NCBI GenBank assembly: GCA_910589415.1
Contig: OU342630.1
Coordinates: forward strand, 4,650,001-4,714,000
Direction of reading: 5' to 3'
Source of the DNA: Malachius bipustulatus
Taxonomy: Eukaryota > Arthropoda > Insecta > Coleoptera > Melyridae
DNA: 64,000 bases
Under the pieces are notes generated by a model. That model had not been told where the DNA came from. It made no database searches and worked only from the letters and a program-made list of their open reading frames with translations. The translations under genes were made by a program, and so were the position numbers. This document shows, in pieces, positions 56,740-64,000 of this stretch. Positions within the stretch are counted from its first letter, which is position 1; every line of letters begins with the position of its first letter.

Positions 56740-58148
56740 TGTAACATTTCAAAATAGAGATTTAATTTTTTTGCAGTTTCACTTAGAAATATTTATTCTA
56801 AAAATCATCTATGATCATCTAGTTTCTCTAGTTTTATTTTATTAATAATTTATAGGCTTAGTTTTTCTATTTTAGTTGTTGAAGAATAATTTTTGATTGT
56901 TAATTCAGTATCTTTAGGTGGGAATGATAAGGTGGCTGATAGAGAGGACGAGAGACGGCCGCGTCGAACCGACGATTGGTTTAAGGAAGGTCTTCTTGTG
57001 AGGTTCTGTTATTATAAATCTCCTTTTATGTCAATCGTGTAATTATTGCGACGTGTGGCCAATCTTTTTTTATCAGTGCCCTTAGCTTGGATTGTTGGTT
57101 TGTGAGTTATTTTGAGATTGTGTATAGTGTCAAAAAACCCCAATGAAATTGGGTAAGTAATTTATTTTATTGGTATCTTTGTCATTTTTTTATCCAAATT
57201 TTGGAACTTGCCTTCTCCCGTGAATAGAGCTTGAGTGAACTTGCTTTTGCAGGGTTTTTTTGTTTGGCGTACTAACATTCCTGACCAGGGATAGTTGGGG
57301 GTAAAAGCAGAGGGACCGTGGGGACGTCAAGCTCCCGTTTTGAAGTGAGGCCTCCTCTTTGAGCACTGGGATGGTGTGGTGGTTTGATCGACTCCCCTGA
57401 ACAGGACGTCCTTCACCGGATAAAAGGCCAGATTTCTCTATTTATATTGCAATCATTTTTAAGTGTAGTTTACATGGACAGTATTTTCCGGTTTTTATTC
57501 GATTCCTAGGAAATTAATCACATTTATTATTGATTTATTTATTTATTGATTATTGTATATATGTACTTACATTTATTATTAATTATTGTATATACCTACG
57601 GAACTTACAGTTCGTCGATAATTTCCTGTTACCTAATTAAAATATTATTTTCAACTACTCTGAATCCGTGAGTTTTGCGAACATCCTTCTAGGGAGAAAC
57701 TGTTTTAAATGGTCAATAATCGATAGATCTTTAACATAATATTAAAATCACATTCTTCAAAAACCAAATTGTTTATCTTGTGAAGCCGATCATAGCTATG
57801 TGCAAGCTCTTAAACTTAATGTAGTAATAATTATTCTTACATACTTAATTAATTATCATTTAAATATTTTACAATAGCCATTTATACTTATACAGATGAT
57901 TTAACCTTTTATAATAAAACTTTTCTATTCATAAATTTTTATATTCTTGAGTCTTGCTAATTATTAAAACAGTGAAAATATCATAAAACCATTTTTTCTT
58001 ATTTTTTTATAAAAAATAAGTGGCGCCTGACTAATCGTAAATATTGTTTTTTTGTTGCTTCGGAAAGTACCTATATACTCACGACAAATACTCTCTGGCG
58101 AAGAGCACCGCGCATGTAATCCGTTTAAATAAAAAAAAACAGGTTACA
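56740..58148 (+). repeat. 3' LTR of A
   Basis: 1409 bp, apparently identical to the 5' LTR apart from the MITE. It shows the empty TTAA site near 57846. The AAAC duplication follows at 58149-58152. Confidence 0.92.
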
Positions 58149-58152
58149 AAAC

Positions 58153-58449
58153 TCATCATGAGTTTTCGCTCATTTCTCAACGATTTAAAACGAAAGCAGT
58201 CAAGACTGACTGCTTGGAAATGATTTTTAATCATTATTATTAATTGTAGTCACAATAAATTCAAAAATCTATAAATAAACTTCCAAATAATGATTTTAAA
58301 AAAGGTTTTATTTTATCGAAACGAGCTGTCAAGGATTAGGATGCCGCACCGAATTGCGGAAAAAATCCACGAGGAGGCGCGCGCTCCGCGAACAGCCGAT
58401 ACTTACTTAGCGTACAGTAAATAATGTAATAATAAGGTGAAATGTCATA
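58153..58449. other. unassigned flank of A
   Basis: It starts with the right half of a short palindrome that A inserted into; no gene. Confidence 0.4.
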
Positions 58450-58583
58450 ATAGTATATTATTTTATACGGAGGGAAAGTGACACTTTTCATGGCGCGCTC
58501 GTGTTTATCAGCCGAACGAAGTGAGGCTGATAATAGAGAGCAAGCCATGAAAAGTCACTTTTCCTCCAAATAAAATATACTAT
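58450..58583. repeat. 134 bp foldback repeat
   Basis: The left arm ATAGTATATTATTTTATACG with AAAGTGACACTTTTCATGG pairs with the right arm ending ATATACTAT; the centre TTATCAGCC...GGCTGATAA is itself a perfect short inverted pair. The whole unit is one imperfect hairpin, like a tiny foldback MITE. Confidence 0.75.
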
Positions 58584-59461
58584 TTTTTCTTCAAACGTGG
58601 GCAAATTTAAGCAAGAACATCATTTTTAATTGAAGGAAAGCGAATTTTCAAAAGGTTTGGACTGGTATAAGTAGGTGAGTATGGAGTATGGGCTGCTTCT
58701 ATAGAAACGCGGCGCTGTCAAATTGACACTGTCATCAACGTCAATGAACATCGAGAAATTATTATTGAAATTATTAAAGAAAAATAATAAAATAATAATT
58801 ATGTAATTAAACTACTAATCATCGCAAAATCAAAATTAAAAACGTTATAAAAGTTTGTAAGTAAGTTATAAAATTAATGATAACATCTACCCACCTCCTG
58901 CTAGACCCTGCTTGGTCAATTTTTTCATTTTCTGTTAATGATGATGCCAGTCAGTCAGAAGTTGAATGTTAAATATGGAGGTCATTGTAGGTAGGTACCT
59001 ATAACTGTGCACTAATACCTACCTAATTATAAAAATATAAGATGTTGGATTCCTTTATGTACCTAGGTACCTATATGGTTATAATTATTATTCTTGTGTT
59101 CAATATTCAAATTCCAATACGGAATAATAATTATTTTTGTTTACCTCGCAATAACCCAACTTTTTTTCTGACGTTTGAGCCGACTGAGCCGAGCACGAGC
59201 TCGACTCGACTAAAGTCGACTGTCGACCGTCCGGCTTCGGGTATAATTATGACGTTTCACAGAATTACTTCGTTTCGGTGTAGATTTTCCAAAGATTATG
59301 TTTGATTAATACCGAATTCCTTTTAACCTTATTAGATAATAATAAACTAGAGAGTTTTCATATCTTAGGTTGAATTTTATTGATGAATATACGGGCCTAC
59401 ATTAATAAAATTTCTATAGTTGATTCTTAATTACAGGTAGCTATGTGTTTGTATGTTGATG
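58584..59461. other. unassigned spacer
   Basis: AT-rich, no gene. Short CTCGACTCGAC-type self-complementary runs near 59190-59230 and a lone MITE-type end near 59380. Confidence 0.4.
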
Positions 59462-59469
59462 TTGCTATG

Positions 59470-60207
59470 CAGTGATGCAAAAATACGGTATTTTATTTTT
59501 TTGTATTATACAGCGTATAATACGGTTTAAAATACCGTATAATACAAATTTGAAGGTTACCAAAAATTACTTGTCACTTGTCAATTGTCTCCTGTCATTG
59601 ATCAATTCATTATCCAGACTACAAATTCTTAACCAAGCTTTTATTTTTGTTATTTAAGAGGGATCTTCCTTTTCCTTCGGTCTTAACTGTGTAGATAAGA
59701 CAAATTCGTTCCACTCCGATAATTGTTGGCTTATCCAGCCTATCCTAAGCAAGCTCATCCAGCCAGCCACACACTTGATAAATAGTTAAATAGACGAACA
59801 CACTTACCTTTTAATCAGAAATTCAGGCCGAATCAGCAGGAGTCAAATAAATAACAGGGAACTTCGAAAATACAAAAGTTTTTTTCATTTTAAATTCATA
59901 CTTATAATTAGATGGCATCAAAATACCTACCTAGTACCAGTACTACCTATGTAATTATAAAGGAATTCCTACCGAGATACCTACCGCGGTTTGTTTTTTG
60001 CTGAATTTTTGAAAAATCATGAAAAGTAATCATGGTATGGATGGTCTCGGTTCTGTCACTTCTGTCAGTTCTGTCATTTGGGAAGGTTTATTTCAGAGAG
60101 TTCTTCTTTTTGTTTTTAATACCGGTATAAAATGTTCTGGTATAATACAAAAAATACGTATTATACAAGTGTATAATACAACGTGTATAATACAATTCGC
60201 ATCACTG
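59470..60207. mobile_element. hAT-type MITE, 738 bp
   Basis: The ends CAGTGATGC and GCATCACTG are flanked by a perfect 8 bp duplication TTGCTATG (59462-59469, 60208-60215). GTATAATACG-like motifs cluster at both ends (59490-59545, 60120-60195). No transposase. Confidence 0.85.
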
Positions 60208-60215
60208 TTGCTATG

Positions 60216-60939
60216 GCACCACTTTAGCTCCGGCGGAGGTAAAGTGTTGCTTGGCACCGTAATGCTTGGCTTAACGTAAGGCAACGTTGCTTGGTCGAGT
60301 AATGTCTGATTTACTGACGTTTGAAGAAAAAATATTTTTTGTAAAATAATTAGAATAAGTGAGATAGAGTGTATGGGAGAAATGTCAGGCAGCTAATTAT
60401 TTAAAAGTCACAATTTTGAAGAATCGAATACCAACTCTTTCAGCAAGTAAATTGTTTTTAAGAAAGGGGATAGCATAATATTTCCAAGGAAGATTTTGTG
60501 TGTTGTACTTAAGAAGAATATTGAAATTCATAAGATGTTTCTTGGAGGAAAATACAAAAATTATTGGCTGTCATAGTGAGAAATAATTTGTTACTAAGAA
60601 GATATAACAATCGAATATCCATAGTGACAAGAAAAACTATAAATATGAAGAACAACGATTATCAAGGAGAGAGTCTTAAAACACAAGTTCAGCAGGGCAG
60701 ACCACCAGAACATAACCAAACAACGTGAACATCTAGAAAATTTCGAACATCAAGAAATTGGTAAACAGCAGAGGCCGTAGCTGACTACTAGCAGAGATAT
60801 AGGTTAGAAGGAGAGATTTGGTTAGCTGGTAGCTGACAAGTGACAACTGCAGTTGATTTGGGTACAGCCGTGCTGTATTTGGATTCTCCATTTTTGACAT
60901 TGAAGATAGCGACATGCGAGCCTGGCGTGGCCTCACGGT
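60216..60939. other. unassigned spacer
   Basis: No gene or repeat end recognised. Confidence 0.4.
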
Positions 60940-60942
60940 TAA

Positions 60943-61663
60943 CGCCGTGTCCTAGCTGCATCCGGGTAATGCGTTGCGTGCGATGCGGGGAACGCACGCA
61001 ACGCAAACTCGCACGAGAAATTTTGAGTGTGTCCTAACTGAATGCGTGCGGTGCGGGCGAAAAAATGGTTTCCAATCCAACTATTTCTGGTGCAGCTTCA
61101 GATTAAATACGTTTTAATTTGGAAACCAGTAGGTTGTTGGAGCTTGAAAGACTTGAAAATCACAGAAAGAAACATGTTACTTAAGAGAAAGAAACAATAA
61201 GACAATAATATCTATAGAAATAGGTATAGATTTGATAGATAGATAAATAGCAGGTAGGTTAAATATAAAAAGGTCTACAATAGAAGTTAATAGACCTCAT
61301 ACTTACTTTTAAAAGCCTAAATTCGAGACATTTTCACATTCCCAGTGTACCTTGACTCTTGTTCTTGTAAAATAGATTTCTCTTATTGCACAAAATGTTT
61401 CGCTTTGGCACGAAGGCAATCGAAATTAAAAAAAATTTCCTGCCCGCCGCAAAAACCGCAAGATTTTGACAGATGAAAAAACTAAATATTTCAATTTAAA
61501 ACAATGCGTGCGTTGCGGTGTCGTTTTATCGTACGACTTTGCGGGCAAACGCGTCTACTGAGGACACTCCCATTGCTTTGCATGTGTTTTATTTTAATCG
61601 TTCCCCGCAACGCACGCACGCAACGCACGCAACGCAGTCCCCGGATGCAGCTAGGACGCGGCG
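60943..61663. mobile_element. PIF/Harbinger-type MITE, 721 bp
   Basis: Inverted ends CGCCGTGTCCTAGCTGCATC and the complement at 61640-61663 are flanked by TAA (60940-60942, 61664-61666). Both subterminal zones are rich in GCGTTGCGTGCG motifs. No transposase frame is seen. Confidence 0.85.
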
Positions 61664-61666
61664 TAA

Positions 61667-62557
61667 CACTTTGCGAGAACTGCTTGATCGTTGGATCCGT
61701 CGGACTGAGTTCGATTTTCGGTAAAGCTTGTCCGTTCTACTATTTATTTGGCATACTTGAGGCTGGGTGTATGAGCAAGAGGCTCCAAACCCATATTACC
61801 GGTGTGGAGCGACTTTGTCTTAACTACATAGTGAAGACCGATGCTCCCCATTTTTTATTTTTTTAAGATAGAGACATTGAGATCCACATGTCAGCAACAT
61901 CAATATGTTGCTGACACACAAACAGCAAGGCTACTAGAGTTGACTTCAAGCTTTGTTCAACAGCTGATTCCGTGGGTTATTCCCAAGGAGCATGAACTAA
62001 GGGAGGGATTATTGTAAATGGATATACTGGCAACAGTGCAGAGCCTCCTCCAACCTGGCAGGAACTAACTGCCCCTGGCATTCATGGTTACCATGGATAA
62101 ATTACTATAAAGAACAATAATATGAAACAATCAAAAGCTAAAATCACTCGTAAGTGTAAGTGAAATGTTACGTGTCAAAAACCCGAAATTACAATTTAAT
62201 TCAGGTTTTTATTGAATCAAAACTCAAGCAGAAAAGTAACAGTTGTAGAGCTGAAGATGGAAGGGTGAAGAATATGGAAATCAATCGTGAGAAGAGCAGG
62301 ATGCAGTTCATAACATTCAGATCTGAGCAATGAAGTTGAAACATTCCAATTTTTATTTAATAAAATGTTTAAAAAAAGATCAATGGTTTATTGACTTTAT
62401 GAAACAATAGTATTTAATTGACATTTGTGTCAAGGTTAAATATAGGACCGGTTTGTATGGTTTGTGTGCCGGGGTTAGAATCAGACTAAGTAGGGTTAGG
62501 TATATTGTAGAAAGTGCCAGTGTTGATTTTAAAATCCTTTTCAACCTTATTATAATA
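61667..62557. other. unassigned spacer
   Basis: No convincing gene or repeat. It may contain the promoter of the candidate exon that follows. Confidence 0.35.
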
Positions 62558-62716
62558 ATGGATAATAAAATCTCACGCAAGAAACGGGGTTTTCGACATT
62601 CAACAACGTTTTATATAAAACTAAAACAACAGAAGTTGGAAAATACATCGGTTGAAAATGGTGATCTTGTAAACAAACCACCATCACCTAAACAATCTCA
62701 ACCATCATGTAAGTAG
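62558..62716 (+). CDS. candidate first coding exon of an unknown host gene
   Basis: From the ATG at 62558 the frame gives about 50 residues, basic at the start (MDNKISRKKRG), then polar and ending in a Pro/Ser/Gln-rich tail. A perfect donor GTAAGT lies at 62709-62714, five bases before the nominal stop, so the exon could end at 62708 and continue downstream. I do not recognise the protein. It is the only place in the window that looks like host coding sequence, but it could also be chance or part of an unrecognised transposon. Confidence 0.3.
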   Translation: MDNKISRKKRGFRHSTTFYIKLKQQKLENTSVENGDLVNKPPSPKQSQPSCK

Positions 62717-62833
62717 TACTTCGACCAATAATTTCGTTTGTTTACGTAGAACGGAGAACCTAACCTATACCTACGTAAATTATTTTCATTCATTTTTCAA
62801 GTTCATTATTATCAACGACGGTAATTATTGTAG

Positions 62834-62848
62834 GTAGTAGTAGTAGTA
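62834..62848 (-). repeat. (TAC)5 tail of a minus-strand LINE
   Basis: Read on the minus strand, the LINE 3' UTR ends in five TAC units, a microsatellite tail of the kind some I/R1/Jockey-group LINEs carry instead of poly(A). Confidence 0.6.
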
Positions 62849-63720
62849 TGGTGGGTTGGGGTGGTGCACCCCAAGCGACTAGGCCACCAAGGGGCCTTTT
62901 CGCCGTACCCGAACCATGGTGAAACTCCTACTCGAGCCTCCCCGACCTTTTAATAAAGGCCAGAAGGTTGTTGTATGAGAGGAGTTTCATTTCTTCCTTT
63001 TGTAGCTCCTCAGACCCAAAGATGTTGAGCCTGAGGTTGCTATATACCTCACATACGCCCACATAATGGTGGGAGTCCTCGTCATCCATTCCGCACTTAG
63101 GGCAGACCGAATCCCGAGTGACTCCCATCACTTGTAGGTGTCTGTTCAGACTGCTGTGACCGGTGAGAACACCGACTAGTAGTCTTTAGTGAGTTCTTTC
63201 CGGTTCATTCTGGACATGCTGGTCCATCTGTTTCCGATCGGACCGGCCAGAAACAGCCTGGCCTGTTTGCAGCCTGGTGCTGTTTCCCAGTGGTTCTCTA
63301 AACCCTTGCGAGTCCATTCTTTTATAGATTCTTTGAGAAGATTTTTGGTCAGACCCAGGACGGGCTCTGGTCCACAAAAGGTTTCCCTGGTCCCGAGCTT
63401 CGCATAGTGATCTGCTAGCTCATTGCCTGGTACACCTGAGTTTGCAGCAACCCACACGATATGCACTGATTTCCTGTCCGCCAGTCTGTTCAGCGCCTCG
63501 ACACACTCCTGGACCAGTGGGGAGCTGGTTCCGTGTGTGGCCAGCGTTTTCGCGGCGGCCTGACTATCCGTGCATATGTATATCGTCCGTTCCTTGGCTT
63601 CTGTTATCTCCTCCAATCTAGCTGCTTGAAGGATAACATAAATCTCCGCCTGATAACAAAATTGGTTACATCCCACACCTACGAAGTTATAACCCCCGCA
63701 TTCTAGATCAAGGTGGATCC
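62834..63720 (-). pseudogene. RNase H-bearing LINE, 3' end
   Basis: On the minus strand 63676-63176 encodes an RNase H domain: AEIYVI with the catalytic Glu, CTDSQAA with an Asp, a V-W-V-A-A-N-S-G segment where W-V-P-G-H is usual, and GNELADHYAK with the last Asp. A short tail follows with G-N-R-W. A one-base frameshift then ends the frame near 63176; the next frame (63170-62928) continues the LINE C-terminus with a C-P-K-C-G-x-D-D-x-x-H-H-x-x-x-x-C zinc-binding motif. Upstream, the first RNase H Asp region is degraded. The RT and endonuclease are not in the window. This is a 5'-truncated or decayed copy. Confidence 0.8.
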
Positions 63721-64000
63721 AAAGTACTGGTAACAGTGTCGGCTCTTCTATTATTTTTCAGCTCACATGGAGAATGGCACCTCGATAAGGTTATGAAATA
63801 GTTCACTTATCTGTATGGTATGGAGGTCCGGCTGGACGGGACCTATGACGGTAGCTTGGGTGCAAGGCGACCTTGGGGGCCCAGGACAAGGCAGTTGGTG
63901 TTCGTCCAGTATCTAAGTCCGGATCTCTTACAGCTCGAACCTGAATTCCGGTGGCATGTACTCGAACGGGACACAACCTGAGACCCAACGCCAGGAAATC
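63721..64000. other. unassigned right edge
   Basis: GC-richer than the rest. It may be more of the same LINE or another repeat; no domain recognised. Confidence 0.35.

Larger units (their letters stand above)
34459..58148 (+). mobile_element. Ty3/Gypsy retrotransposon A, host of two nested elements
   Basis: LTRs at 34459-36330 (including a MITE) and 56740-58148 start TGTAACATTTC and end GGTTACA. A 4 bp target duplication AAAC lies at 34455-34458 and 58149-58152. The order is LTR, primer site, gag, protease, RT, RNase H, integrase, polypurine tract, LTR, with no env. Subtracting element B with its duplication (14797 bp) and the MITE with its duplication (463 bp) leaves about 8.43 kb. I saw no substitution between the LTRs outside the MITE, so the insertion is young. 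Confidence 0.92.

Noticed and set aside
1..64000. Bacterial or phage defence, toxin or operon systems
   Set aside because: No such genes, no ribosome-binding sites or operon packing; the content is wholly eukaryotic transposable elements.
1..64000. tRNA or rRNA genes
   Set aside because: None recognised; the tRNA-like strings seen are primer-binding sites of LTR elements.

Overview
The window is eukaryotic, almost certainly insect, nuclear DNA: AT-rich, intron-style spacing, no operons, and built almost wholly from transposable elements. I could not fix the order or species. No complete host gene is visible; the only host-like candidate is a possible first exon near 62558.

Layout: 728-8483 is an LTR retrotransposon with two 3.8 kb LTRs around only 154 bp of interior. 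About 9240-13340 holds decayed repeats and an LTR-plus-primer-site remnant. 13347-18810 is a mariner-like transposon with ~420 bp terminal inverted repeats, split by a hAT element that is itself split by a second, deleted mariner; each insertion keeps its own target duplication. 21100-28520 holds three hammerhead-ribozyme-like motifs (all minus strand), a PIF/Harbinger remnant and a broken LTR element with a gag relic. 27269-31962 is mainly inverted-repeat MITEs.

34459-58148 is the centre of interest. A Ty3/Gypsy element (A, about 8.4 kb when un-nested) has gag, protease, RT, RNase H and integrase. A 459 bp piggyBac-type MITE sits in its 5' LTR. A 14.8 kb second LTR element (B) sits inside its integrase gene, flanked by a 4 bp duplication. 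B has 2.76 kb LTRs, a three-knuckle Gag, a 1338-codon ORF (protease, G-patch, long peptide repeats, integrase C-terminal-like domain) and a 658-codon envelope glycoprotein, but no visible reverse transcriptase, RNase H or integrase core. In both A and B a -1 slippery heptamer lies directly before the gag stop, so Gag and the downstream ORF are probably joined by frameshifting.

58153-64000 is a mosaic of a palindromic repeat, a hAT MITE, a Harbinger MITE, the possible host exon and the 3' end of a decayed RNase H-bearing LINE on the minus strand. All calls come from reading motifs, target duplications and repeat pairs by eye; no database search was possible.
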